In this document: piece after piece, positions 1-6,984 of the stretch
Numbering within the stretch: the first letter of the stretch is position 1
How the letters are laid out: each line of letters opens with the position of its first letter
From: Nitrospinota bacterium
Lineage (GTDB): Bacteria > UBA8248 > JACPRG01
DNA: 10,895 nucleotides
Direction: 5' to 3'
NCBI GenBank assembly: GCA_030740135.1
Contig: JASLXW010000095.1
Location: forward strand, 1-10,895
Translations under genes and position numbers: made by a program
Notes under the pieces: model-generated
The model's database searches: none
Seen by the model: the letters and a program-made list of their open reading frames with translations, nothing else
What the model was told of the DNA's origin: nothing

Positions 1-44
1 CCCCCATGAATCCTCAACTCGATGGTGCACACGCCAATCACCAT
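1..44 (-). CDS. DUF503 / YlxP-like protein, 5' end only (cut by window edge)
   Basis: Five bases after the infB stop an ATG opens a frame that runs off the window after 14 codons, reading MVIGVCTIELRIHG. This matches my recollection of the start of DUF503 proteins (YlxP in Bacillus), small proteins of about 90-100 residues that begin with a similar M-V-x-G-x-C/L-x-I-E-L strand and lie next to infB or rbfA in many genomes. Their role is not well established; a link to ribosome maturation or translation is assumed from the neighbourhood. No strong ribosome binding site is visible in the 5-base gap, so translation is probably coupled to the end of infB. The call rests on 14 residues plus position, hence the moderate confidence. 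Confidence 0.72.
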   Translation of the reverse strand, partial: MVIGVCTIELRIHG

Positions 45-49
45 TATAT

Positions 50-2467
50 TTACAGCGTCCGTTCCACTTCCTCCAAGGCGTAAGGCTCGATGATGTCACC
101 CTGCTTGACGTCTTGGAAGTTTTCGATTCCGATGCCGCATTCGTAGCCGTTGTTGACCTCGGCCACATCTTCTTTGAAGCGGCGCAAAGAGCCGACCTTG
201 CCTTCATAGACCACGACGTTATCACGGATGACGCGCGCCGACACATTGCGTTGAACGGTCCCATCGGTCACGTAACAGCCCGCCACGGATCCGACGCGCG
301 GAATGTGAAACACCTCCCGAACCTCGACCCGGCCGAGGACGGTCTCCTTGATGGTCGGATCGAGGAGTCCGCTCATGGCCGCCTTCATCTCCTGGATGAC
401 CTCATAGATGACGTTGTAGAGCCTGATTTCGACTTCTTCGCGCTGGGCGGACACGGCCGCCTGCGGGGTGGGACGGACATGGAACCCGATGATGAGGGCG
501 TTCGAGGCCGAGGCCAACATGACGTCCGACTCGGTGACCCCGCCAACCGAGCTGTGGATCACGCGCACGCGAACTTCCTCCCCGCCCAGGCCCTCCAAGG
601 CGTCCTGAAGGGCCCCGATGGACCCCTGGGCATCGGCCTTCAGCACAATGGGAAGCTCTTTGACAAAACCCTCCTGGACGCCCCGGTAGAGGTCCTCCAG
701 GGTGACCCGAACCGTCGAGCCCCGGTCTTCCTGGCGCCTGCGCTGCATCCGTTGGTTGGCAATCTGGCGGGCCTGGCGCTCGTCCTCCACGACAACAAAG
801 CTGTCCCCGGCCTGGGGAATGCCGGACAGCCCCAAGACCTCCACCGGCATGGACGGACCGGCGGACTCCACCTTTCGGCCTTCATCGTTGACGAGGGCGC
901 GGACCCGGCCATGATGAAGGCCGGTGACAAACGGATCGCCCAGCTTAAGGGTTCCCTGCTGGACCAGAATCCTGGCCACCGGGCCGCGGCCCCGGTCCAA
1001 TTCGGCTTCCAGCACGATGGATTTCGCCCGCCGGTTGGGATTCGCCTTCAGCTCCATGATTTCCGACTGGAGGAGGATCATCTCCAGCAGGCCGCCGATG
1101 TTCAGCCGCTCCTTGGCCGACACATCCACGTAAATCGTCTCACCCCCCCACGCTTCCGGCGCCAAGCCGAGCTCGCTCAACTCCCGCCGGACCTTCTCCG
1201 GGTCGGCGTCAGCGAGGTCGATCTTATTGACGGCGACGACAATCGGAACGCCCGCCGCCCTGGCGTGGTCAACGGCTTCCCGGGTTTGGGGCATCACGCC
1301 GTCATTGGCCGCGACGGTGAGAACGACAATATCGGTCACCTCCGCGCCTCGGGCGCGCATGGCGGAGAAGGCCTCGTGGCCCGGCGTATCGAGAAAGACG
1401 ATGGTCCCTTTGTCCACGGTTACGTGATAGGCCCCAATGTGCTGGGTGATGTTTCCGGCTTCGGTTTGCGTCACGTTGGTTTGCCGAATCGAGTCGAGCA
1501 GGGAAGTCTTTCCGTGATCGACGTGGCCCATGACGGTGACGACCGGCGGACGCGGAACGAGGTCTTCTTCTTTTTCCTCTTCGTCCTCTTCAATGTCGGC
1601 GTCGACGTCCGCTTCGGCGAGCTCGGGATCAAAACCAAACTCCCGGGCCAATTCCATCGCCGTCTGGTTGTTCACCAATGAGTTCACATTGGAGACGATC
1701 CCCTTGCCCATCATCTTCATCAGGACGTCGCCCGTCGTTTTGCCGAGCAGATCGGCAAGCTCCTTAACGGTCCGGGCCTCGGGGAGAAGAATCTTTGTCG
1801 CTTCAACGGGGGGCGCTTCCAGGGAATCCTCGGGTTCAGGCGTCTCATCCCCCGGGGATTCGGGGGGGGCCGACGGGGCTTCCTCCTCGACCGCGGCCGG
1901 CGGCGGGGCGGCAGGCTCGGGCTCCGCCTCGGCGACCACGGGCTCCGCCGCCGGTTCTTCGGCGGCGGGTTCCTCGGGTTGGGGAGGCTCGGGCGTCGCC
2001 TCCTCAACGGGTGTTTCGACCTTCGGCGGGGCCTTTGTCGCTTCCTGCTCAGCCAAGGTCTCCAACTGGCGTTCCAACGCCTCCAGCTCGTCGATGCCGT
2101 TCTCGGCGCCGGCTTCGACCTTTTCATCCGCCGGCTTGACTTTGGTCTTCGTTTTCTTGACGGGGGTCTTCGCTTGGGTCTTGGCCGCGCCGGAAGGCTT
2201 TTTTGGATCGGCCTTCTTTGTCTTTGCAGGCGCCGGCCTCTTCGTCGTTTCTGACTTCTTGGTCGGGGCCTTCTTGGCCGCGTCCGATTTGGATCCGGTG
2301 ACAAGCACGGATTTTTTCATGCCCGCACGAATCTCTTTCGCGGTCTTTTCATCCACCGAGCTCATGTGAGTCTTGACGGAGAAACCCGCTTCCAGCGCCC
2401 AGGCCGCCAAGTCCTTACTCGGCATCCCGATGTCTCGGGCCAATTCGTAAATCTTGATTCCAGCCAT
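50..2467 (-). CDS. infB: Translation initiation factor IF-2
   Basis: Cytoplasmic GTPase that delivers fMet-tRNA to the 30S subunit and promotes subunit joining. The 805-residue protein has an IF2_N domain (about 1-50), a Lys/Ala/Pro-rich linker (53-114), a Glu/Pro/Ala-rich linker (115-222), a second IF2_N-like domain (about 225-275), a short acidic patch (285-303), then the G domain. G motifs are GHVDHGKT (314-321), DTPGHEAF (360-367), NKID (414-417) and SAK (450-452). The C-terminal half carries the usual domains II-IV, ending in the fMet-tRNA-binding barrel. ATG at 2467 is preferred over the adjacent TTG at 2470 because GGAG at 2477-2474 is spaced six bases from it. It follows nusA by 120 bases and precedes a DUF503 gene. 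A separate promoter appears to lie in the gap before it. Confidence 0.98.
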   Translation of the reverse strand: MAGIKIYELARDIGMPSKDLAAWALEAGFSVKTHMSSVDEKTAKEIRAGMKKSVLVTGSKSDAAKKAPTKKSETTKRPAPAKTKKADPKKPSGAAKTQAKTPVKKTKTKVKPADEKVEAGAENGIDELEALERQLETLAEQEATKAPPKVETPVEEATPEPPQPEEPAAEEPAAEPVVAEAEPEPAAPPPAAVEEEAPSAPPESPGDETPEPEDSLEAPPVEATKILLPEARTVKELADLLGKTTGDVLMKMMGKGIVSNVNSLVNNQTAMELAREFGFDPELAEADVDADIEEDEEEKEEDLVPRPPVVTVMGHVDHGKTSLLDSIRQTNVTQTEAGNITQHIGAYHVTVDKGTIVFLDTPGHEAFSAMRARGAEVTDIVVLTVAANDGVMPQTREAVDHARAAGVPIVVAVNKIDLADADPEKVRRELSELGLAPEAWGGETIYVDVSAKERLNIGGLLEMILLQSEIMELKANPNRRAKSIVLEAELDRGRGPVARILVQQGTLKLGDPFVTGLHHGRVRALVNDEGRKVESAGPSMPVEVLGLSGIPQAGDSFVVVEDERQARQIANQRMQRRRQEDRGSTVRVTLEDLYRGVQEGFVKELPIVLKADAQGSIGALQDALEGLGGEEVRVRVIHSSVGGVTESDVMLASASNALIIGFHVRPTPQAAVSAQREEVEIRLYNVIYEVIQEMKAAMSGLLDPTIKETVLGRVEVREVFHIPRVGSVAGCYVTDGTVQRNVSARVIRDNVVVYEGKVGSLRRFKEDVAEVNNGYECGIGIENFQDVKQGDIIEPYALEEVERTL

Positions 2468-2473
2468 CAAAAG

Positions 2474-2506
2474 CTCCAGCGACCTCGGGGATTCCGGCAG
2501 GTCGCT
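2474..2506 (-). promoter_or_regulatory. 8-bp inverted repeat abutting the infB ribosome binding site
   Basis: Perfect arms AGCGACCT and AGGTCGCT (minus strand 2506-2499 and 2485-2478) enclose a 13-base loop. The 3' arm ends exactly where the infB Shine-Dalgarno GGAG (2477-2474) begins. In RNA this hairpin could modulate ribosome access to infB. A transcript from the local promoter would start near 2505-2504, inside the 5' arm, so the full stem would form only in read-through mRNA from nusA. Pairing and positions are read directly; function is inferred. Confidence 0.5.
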
Positions 2507-2510
2507 CTGA

Positions 2511-2520
2511 ATTATATCAC
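2511..2520 (-). promoter_or_regulatory. Extended -10 promoter in front of infB
   Basis: Minus strand reads GTGATATAAT: a perfect TATAAT hexamer (2516-2511) preceded by TG and one base (2519-2517), the extended -10 form. No good -35 lies 16-18 bases upstream, which is typical of extended -10 promoters. The expected start is near 2504, giving a leader of about 38 bases before the infB ATG. The hexamer is an AT island in GC-rich surroundings, which supports a real site. It would allow infB to be expressed apart from rimP-nusA. Confidence 0.6.
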
Positions 2521-2587
2521 AGGCGGGACGGTTGCCCCTTTCTGATAACTCCCTGAAAAAAAGCGTGTTCCGAATCCAGGAGGCTGA

Positions 2588-4198
2588 TTACAACTCTTCT
2601 TTCGCCTCCGAGTCGGGTTGAGCCGGCGGTTCTTTTCCCTGGGACGCATCTTCCGGCGCGCCTTCATCCTCGGCATCCTCGGCTGAAGCTTCCGGCGTCG
2701 CCGCCGCGAGAGCGGATTCCGGCTCTCCGGACTCCTCTTCATCCTCTCCGGACTCGGGATTTTCGGTCTCCGCCGGCGGGACCCCGCTCGACTCCTCCGG
2801 GATTACATCCCCGGTTTCCAGCGTGAGGGCCTCCGGCGTCGTCGGCTCATCGGCGGACGTCTCTTCGGAAGCCTCATCCTCTCCGCCCTCCGGCGCGACC
2901 GGCTCTTCCGGCTCGGGTTCGGCGTGCCCCTCGATGTACGCATTGGCCCGGGCGATGAGGACCTCCGCGCTTTTCAGGCCGATTCCCGGAATCTCGACCA
3001 TTGTCTCCGGCGAAGTCTCCTTGAGCTGCTCGATGTTCTTGATGCCATGCTCTTCGAGGAGACCGGCCGTTCTGGGCCCGAGACCCTCCAATTCCGTCAA
3101 GGGAGTCTTCGCCCGACTCGCCCCCACGCCGGCGAGAAGCAAATCCGCTCTTTCCAGCTGCTCCGCCTGGTATTCGGTCTCGCCTTTGATGTCGATTCGC
3201 CACTTGAGCAGCTTCGCCGCCAGCCGGACGTTTTGGCCTCCTTTGCCGATGGCCAGGGACAGTTGATCGTCCGGTGCAACGACGGTCATTGTGTTTTCAG
3301 CCTCTGCCAGGACGATTCGTGAAATCTTCGCGGGGCTTAAGGAGTTGCCGGCGAGGGTCTGGATATCCTCCGACCAGGGGATGATGTCAATCTTCTCCCC
3401 CCGAAGCTCCTGGACGATGGCCTGGACGCGGGAGCCCCGCATGCCGACACAGGCCCCGACCGGGTCTACGTCCCGGTCATGGGAGAGCACCGCGAGCTTC
3501 GTCCGGCCGCTGGGCTCTCGCACGGCGGTCTTGATTTCCACAATCCCCTCATAAATTTCGGGGACTTCGATTTCGAATAGCCGGATGACCAGGCCGGGGT
3601 GGGTGCGGGAGAGAATGATCTGCGGGCCTCGGGTCGCCTGGCGGACTTCCAACAGGTACGCCCGGATCCGATCGCTCCGCCGGTAAACCTCCCGGAACAC
3701 CTGCTCCCTTCGGGGAAGCACACCCTCCCCCTTTCCCATGTCCACGTAGATCGTCCCCTTTTCAACGCGGGAGACGGTCCCGTTGATCAACTCTCCCTCA
3801 CGGTCCTTATACTCCTCGTAGATCATTTCCCGCTCGCCCTCGCGGACGCGCTGAAGAATGACCTGCTTGGCCGTCTGGGCGGCGATGCGGCCGAAACCCT
3901 CATAGGGAATCCGGATGTCGACCACGTCCCCGACCGTGGGTTTTTCAAGATAGTCGGCGGCGTCTTCCGGAGAGATTTCCATGTCCGGGTCGATGACTTC
4001 ATCGACGACTGTTTTATGACAAAACAGGTCCATCGATCCGGTTTCCGGATCGAAAGTGGCGTCGATCTCGGCCGTCGGACCGTAGTATTTGCGCGAAGCC
4101 GACACCACGGCGGATTTGACGGCATCGATGAGGACCTCCTGATCGATGCCCTTTTCGCGCTGGATTTGACCTAGAACGAGCATGAGCTCTTGGTTCAC
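2588..4198 (-). CDS. nusA: Transcription termination/antitermination factor NusA
   Basis: RNA-polymerase-associated factor acting in pausing, intrinsic termination and antitermination. The 536-residue protein has an N-terminal polymerase-binding domain (about 1-125), an S1 domain (about 135-200), two KH domains (GMRGSR loop near 252-257; LAIGKGGQNVRLA at 315-327) and one helix-hairpin-helix repeat region (about 365-424, with GLGPRTAGLL and IPGIGLKSAEVL). It ends in an acidic Glu/Ala/Pro/Ser tail of about 110 residues (425-536) that looks disordered and is not part of the core family. The start is GTG, preceded by AGGAGAG; the N-terminus MNQELMLVLGQIQREKGI aligns with other NusA proteins from residue 1. 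It is 54 bases after rimP and 120 bases before infB. No ylxR gene follows it. Confidence 0.98.
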   Translation of the reverse strand: MNQELMLVLGQIQREKGIDQEVLIDAVKSAVVSASRKYYGPTAEIDATFDPETGSMDLFCHKTVVDEVIDPDMEISPEDAADYLEKPTVGDVVDIRIPYEGFGRIAAQTAKQVILQRVREGEREMIYEEYKDREGELINGTVSRVEKGTIYVDMGKGEGVLPRREQVFREVYRRSDRIRAYLLEVRQATRGPQIILSRTHPGLVIRLFEIEVPEIYEGIVEIKTAVREPSGRTKLAVLSHDRDVDPVGACVGMRGSRVQAIVQELRGEKIDIIPWSEDIQTLAGNSLSPAKISRIVLAEAENTMTVVAPDDQLSLAIGKGGQNVRLAAKLLKWRIDIKGETEYQAEQLERADLLLAGVGASRAKTPLTELEGLGPRTAGLLEEHGIKNIEQLKETSPETMVEIPGIGLKSAEVLIARANAYIEGHAEPEPEEPVAPEGGEDEASEETSADEPTTPEALTLETGDVIPEESSGVPPAETENPESGEDEEESGEPESALAAATPEASAEDAEDEGAPEDASQGKEPPAQPDSEAKEEL

Positions 4199-4224
4199 GG
4201 TGTTTCTCTCCTGAAAGGCTTCCG

Positions 4225-4240
4225 GATGCCTCAGGGCATC
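4225..4240 (-). other. Short perfect hairpin between rimP and nusA
   Basis: GATGCC and GGCATC form a 6-bp stem with a four-base loop (CTGA on the minus strand) in the 54-base gap. It begins 12 bases after the rimP stop and ends upstream of the nusA ribosome binding site. No T-run follows, so it is not an intrinsic terminator. It may be an intercistronic structure affecting mRNA processing or the relative yield of RimP and NusA; that is inference. Confidence 0.4.
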
Positions 4241-4252
4241 GCAACCGCCGCC

Positions 4253-4726
4253 TCAGATCTCGATTTCCTGGTGCGCCCGCTTGATTCGGGTCAGGGGAAG
4301 ATGAACCATCTCTCCGTCATCCAACGCTAAGGCCACGGCGGGTTCCGAACCGCCGGATACACCCGCCAACTCTCCCGTGAACCGCTTTCGGCCGTTCATC
4401 GGAAGGGCCATGTCTATTCGGGCCCGTTCTCCGGAAAGGCGCTCGAAGTCGCGCGCTTTTCGAATCGGCCTCGGAACGCCGGGAGAGGACACTTCCAACG
4501 TGTAGTGGTGGGGGATCAGGTTTTCCACGTCGAGCACCGGACTCAATCTGCGGCTGACGCGCTCGCAATCCTCGATCCGCACACCGCCGGGCGCGTCCAT
4601 GTAAATCCGCAGGACCCACGAGCCGTTCTGGTGAACAAACTCCACCTCGACCAGCTCCAGCCCCTCATCTTCCACGATGGGCTCCACGACGGGCCAGAGC
4701 CGGCCTCTCAGCTCCCCGGCGAGCAA
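4253..4726 (-). CDS. rimP: Ribosome maturation factor RimP
   Basis: Cytoplasmic factor needed for maturation of the 30S subunit. The 157-residue product has the two-domain RimP layout: an N-terminal alpha/beta domain with VVEPIVEDEGLELVEVEF (13-30) and LRIYMDAPGGVRIEDC (39-54), the signature YTLEVSSPGVPRPI (75-88), and a C-terminal SH3-like barrel ending near 150. The start is TTG at 4726; no ATG suits the family alignment and a purine-rich GGGAGAGG lies four bases upstream. It is the first gene of rimP-nusA-infB, with its own promoter and structured leader upstream. Confidence 0.96.
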   Translation of the reverse strand: MLAGELRGRLWPVVEPIVEDEGLELVEVEFVHQNGSWVLRIYMDAPGGVRIEDCERVSRRLSPVLDVENLIPHHYTLEVSSPGVPRPIRKARDFERLSGERARIDMALPMNGRKRFTGELAGVSGGSEPAVALALDDGEMVHLPLTRIKRAHQEIEI

Positions 4727-4772
4727 TGGACCTCTCCCGTTCCCGCCCCGGCCGGGTCAACCTCCTCCAGGA

Positions 4773-4789
4773 GCCGGGATTTCCCCAGC
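4773..4789 (-). promoter_or_regulatory. Second hairpin in the rimP leader
   Basis: On the minus strand GCTGGG and CCCGGC form a 6-bp stem (one G-T pair) around a five-base GAAAT loop. It lies between the T-run hairpin and the rimP start, within the inferred 5' leader. No role is shown; it may be part of the leader's folding. Confidence 0.3.
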
Positions 4790-4819
4790 CCGCCTCTCTC
4801 CGGCCCGAACAATCAGGTC

Positions 4820-4850
4820 AAAAAAAAGAGTGGGCGACCTTGACCCACTC
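4820..4850 (-). terminator. Intrinsic terminator hairpin in the rimP leader (attenuator candidate)
   Basis: The minus strand has GAGTGGG (4850-4844), a nine-base loop, CCCACTC (4834-4828), then eight T residues (4827-4820), a textbook intrinsic terminator. It lies about 100 bases after proS and downstream of a good promoter, so it should be in the rimP transcript rather than only ending proS. GGTCAA (4845-4840) can alternatively pair with TTGACC (4821-4816), consuming part of the stem and the T-run, as in an antiterminator. I recall an Rfam family of attenuator-like 'rimP leader' elements in gammaproteobacteria; whether this is homologous cannot be tested here. Confidence 0.8.
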
Positions 4851-4876
4851 CGGCACAGGATACCAAAGTTATGCCT

Positions 4877-4905
4877 AATGTAGCACCGCCTGCGGAGAAA
4901 TTCAA
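4877..4905 (-). promoter_or_regulatory. Sigma70-type promoter of the rimP-nusA-infB operon
   Basis: TTGAAT (4905-4900) and TACATT (4882-4877) are separated by exactly 17 bases, and TG precedes the -10 by one base (4885-4884), an extended -10 feature. Each hexamer matches the consensus at four of six positions. An AT-rich stretch (4916-4900) lies just upstream in otherwise GC-rich DNA. The start would be near 4870, giving a leader of about 144 bases that contains the T-run hairpin. Confidence 0.6.
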
Positions 4906-4907
4906 AG

Positions 4908-4929
4908 AAAATTTAAGCCGGGACCCGGC
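4908..4929 (-). terminator. Weak terminator-like hairpin after proS
   Basis: GCCGGGTCCCGGC (4929-4917) can form a 5-bp GC stem with a three-base loop, followed by TTAAATTTT. It starts 20 bases after the proS stop, the right place to end the proS mRNA. The T-run is interrupted by AAA, so efficiency is doubtful. Confidence 0.35.
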
Positions 4930-4949
4930 GGGAAAAAGATCGGACGCGC

Positions 4950-6740
4950 TTATGAAAAAGCCGCTCCCTCCGCGCCCGCCGGGGAAAGGGCTTCAGCGAC
5001 CCGCAGACGAACCGTCTCCGCGGCTCGGTCCAAATCGATGAACTCTTTCGCCCCCCCTCTTCGGGGTTTCAGCTCCACCTTGCCTTCGGCCAGCCCCTTG
5101 GGACCGATAATCAACTGAAAGGGGACGCCCATCAGGTCCGCGTCCTTGAATTTCACGCCGGGCCGCTCGTCCCGGTCGTCCAGAAGGACTTCAACGGAAG
5201 CTTCGCACAACGCGGCGTAGATTTCTTCCACCGCCCTCGCGGCCGATTCGTCTTTCACGCTGATCGGGATCAGGACGACGTGAAAGGGGGCGATGGAGCC
5301 GGGCCAGATGACGCCGTTTTCATCGTGATTCTGCTCAATCGCGGCGGCCACGGTCCGCCCGATGCCGATCCCGTAGCAGCCCATGACGGTCGGCCGCGCC
5401 TCCCCCTTTTCATCCAGAAACGTCGCGCCCATGGCCTCGCTGTACTTGGTTCCCAGCTTGAAAACGTGCCCCACCTCGATTCCCCGCAGGATCCGCAACG
5501 GCGCGCGGCATCGGGGGCAAGGATCACCCTCCCGGGCTTGCCGCAAGTCGGCATATTCCTTCACCTCGAAATCACGCTCCGGCCGCACGCCTTCATAGTG
5601 GTGGTCGTTCTCATTCGCGCCGACGATAAGGCTCTCTTGCCCCTTGATGCTGAAATCGCAAAGGATGGGAACATTTTCCTTCAACGCGAGGGGTCCGGCG
5701 AATCCCACCGGCGCCCCCGTCACCCGGACGGTCGCTTCCTCTCCCGCAAGGACGAGCTCGGCGGCCCCGAGGCGGCGGCTCACCTTGGTCTCATTGACCT
5801 GGAAGTCCCCGCGTATCATCACGGCGACCGGGACGCCGTCGGCTTCGTAAATGAGCGTCTTCACAAGCCGGTGCAGGCCGCGGCCGAAGAACCGCGCCAC
5901 GTCCTCGGCCGTCGTCACGTCCGGGGTGTGGACCTTGCGGGGCTTGATCGCCGCAAGGGTATCGCCTCCGTCCCCCTCCCCTTCCTCCGCCGGCCCGTCG
6001 GGTGAAATCCCGCCAGCCTCTTCATCAAGCGGCGTCCGCTCCACGTTCGCGCCGTATCCGCAGGCGTCGCAGACGGTGACGGCCTCCTCGCCCGTGTCGG
6101 CATGAACCATGAACTCGTGCGAAAACGATCCCCCGATCAGCCCCGTATCGGCCTCCACCGCCGAGAAGCTCAAGCCGCACCGGGTGAAAATCCGGTGGTA
6201 CGCGTCGAACATGGCCCGGTAGCTCTCCTCCGCTCCCGCCCCATCCCGGTCGAAGCTGTAGGCGTCCTTCATCGTGAATTCCCGCCCCCGCATCACACCG
6301 AACCGCGGACGGATCTCGTCCCGGAACTTGGTTTGGATCTGATAGAGGTTCAGGGGCAGGTCCCGGTAAGACCGCACGTCGCGCCGGACCATGTCGGTGA
6401 TGATTTCTTCGTGCGTGGGGCCGAGACAAAACTCGCGGTCATGGCGATCCTTGACGCGCATCAGCTCCTTGCCGTACGCCTCCCACCGGCTGGTCTCCCG
6501 CCAGAGCTCGGCCGGGAGCAAAACGGGCAGCAGGACCTCCTGCGCGCCCGCCCGGTTCATCTCCTCCCGGACGATCCGCTCGACCTTCTGCTGGACGCGG
6601 AGACCCAGCGGAAGGAGGTTGTACACCCCGGCCGCCACCCGCCGGATGAGGCCCGCCCGCACCATCAGCGTGTGGCTGACCACCTCGGCTTCGGCGGGGT
6701 CTTCTTTCAGGGTGGGAAGAAAGAGGCGGGAGTAGCGCAC
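4950..6740 (-). CDS. proS: Prolyl-tRNA synthetase (bacterial type, with editing domain)
   Basis: Class II aminoacyl-tRNA synthetase that charges tRNA-Pro with proline. The 596-residue enzyme (family usually about 570) shows motif 2 (FRDEIRPRFGVMRGREFTMK, 139-158), an inserted YbaK-like editing domain (about 240-395) that in this family hydrolyses Ala-tRNA-Pro, motif 3 (GCYGIGIGRTVAAAIEQNHD, 454-473), and an anticodon-binding domain (about 480-580). Cysteine pairs C224/C227 and C408/C411 flank the editing insert, as in several bacterial ProS. GTG at 6740 is chosen because GGAG lies six bases upstream and the family begins MRYSRLFLPT. The open frame runs further upstream to 6839, but those codons do not match the family. 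It stands alone between two gaps of over 200 bases. Confidence 0.97.
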   Translation of the reverse strand: MRYSRLFLPTLKEDPAEAEVVSHTLMVRAGLIRRVAAGVYNLLPLGLRVQQKVERIVREEMNRAGAQEVLLPVLLPAELWRETSRWEAYGKELMRVKDRHDREFCLGPTHEEIITDMVRRDVRSYRDLPLNLYQIQTKFRDEIRPRFGVMRGREFTMKDAYSFDRDGAGAEESYRAMFDAYHRIFTRCGLSFSAVEADTGLIGGSFSHEFMVHADTGEEAVTVCDACGYGANVERTPLDEEAGGISPDGPAEEGEGDGGDTLAAIKPRKVHTPDVTTAEDVARFFGRGLHRLVKTLIYEADGVPVAVMIRGDFQVNETKVSRRLGAAELVLAGEEATVRVTGAPVGFAGPLALKENVPILCDFSIKGQESLIVGANENDHHYEGVRPERDFEVKEYADLRQAREGDPCPRCRAPLRILRGIEVGHVFKLGTKYSEAMGATFLDEKGEARPTVMGCYGIGIGRTVAAAIEQNHDENGVIWPGSIAPFHVVLIPISVKDESAARAVEEIYAALCEASVEVLLDDRDERPGVKFKDADLMGVPFQLIIGPKGLAEGKVELKPRRGGAKEFIDLDRAAETVRLRVAEALSPAGAEGAAFS

Positions 6741-6799
6741 GCTGGGCTCCGGGTCGAGGGGGTTAAGGCGGATTTCGCACAACCCTGTTTCTTTCACCG

Positions 6800-6889
6800 C
6801 CGAACACAGGGCAGGCCGTCGAGAAATCCCCGATCGCATTGCAGGGCCGGGGCTTCAGCCTCCGCCTGTGTGTTCGGTCTGCAATCGCG
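6800..6889 (-). repeat. Nested and interlocking inverted repeats upstream of proS
   Basis: Stem A: CGCGATTGCAG (6889-6879) pairs with CTGCAATGCG (6844-6835), ten base pairs with one bulged G. Stem B: CCGAACACA (6877-6869) pairs perfectly with TGTGTTCGG (6808-6800), extendable by two pairs across a two-base bulge. The 5' arm of B lies inside the loop of A and its 3' arm lies outside, so A and B either compete or form a pseudoknot. A GGCTGAAGCC core lies in A's loop. The layout fits a regulatory leader or a dispersed palindromic repeat. Confidence 0.55.
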
Positions 6890-6895
6890 CGATTG
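6882..6895. repeat. 14-bp perfect palindrome
   Basis: CAATCGCGCGATTG reads the same on both strands. Its half-site is compatible with a dimeric DNA-binding protein, but it also overlaps the 5' arm of stem A, so it may simply be part of the RNA or repeat structure. No regulator can be named. Confidence 0.4.
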
Positions 6896-6957
6896 GGCAG
6901 GACCTGAGCAGCCCCGTCAACGGATTGGAGGTGGTCAACGGAATGCATTCGAGACAT

Positions 6958-6975
6958 GAAGCACATACGCGCTTC
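6958..6975 (-). other. Hairpin directly after ispG stop
   Basis: GAAGCGC and GTGCTTC form a 7-bp stem (one G-T pair) with a GTAT loop, starting nine bases after the ispG stop codon. No T-run follows, so it is more likely a 3'-end stabilising or processing structure than an intrinsic terminator. Function is inferred. Confidence 0.4.
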
Positions 6976-6984
6976 GCCGACGGT

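Larger units (their letters stand above)
6741..6984 (-). other. 244-base structured gap between ispG and proS, no gene
   Basis: No convincing gene. Contents on the minus strand: a hairpin just after ispG (6975-6958); TCCGTTGAC twice at an 18-base period (6942-6934 and 6924-6916); a 14-bp perfect palindrome CAATCGCGCGATTG (6895-6882); stem A pairing 6889-6879 with 6844-6835; stem B pairing 6877-6869 with 6808-6800; and a small GGC-TGAA-GCC hairpin (6860-6851) inside stem A. No T-run terminator and no clear promoter is visible. It could be a proS leader, or a decayed REP/MITE-like repeat; sequence alone does not decide. Confidence 0.5.

Noticed and set aside
113..1681. Open frame of 522 codons on the plus strand opposite infB
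   Set aside because: It is antisense to well-conserved IF-2 coding sequence, its product resembles no family I know, and long shadow frames are expected at this GC content.
2553..2560. T-run after nusA (minus strand) as an intrinsic terminator
   Set aside because: No GC-rich hairpin directly precedes it; only an imperfect CTCCTG/CAGGGAG pairing across the run, which is the wrong layout.
6741..6839. A 33-codon N-terminal extension of ProS
   Set aside because: The extension has no match to the family N-terminus, runs into the inverted-repeat region, and lacks a good ribosome binding site, whereas GTG at 6740 has GGAG at the right distance.
6763..6966. Small open frame of 67 codons in the ispG-proS gap
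   Set aside because: It spans the palindromes and stems, has no convincing ribosome binding site and no recognisable domain; the DNA is better explained as structure or repeat.
6741..6984. T-box riboswitch or tRNA gene before proS
   Set aside because: I could not find a T-box core sequence, a clear proline specifier loop or a complete cloverleaf on either strand.
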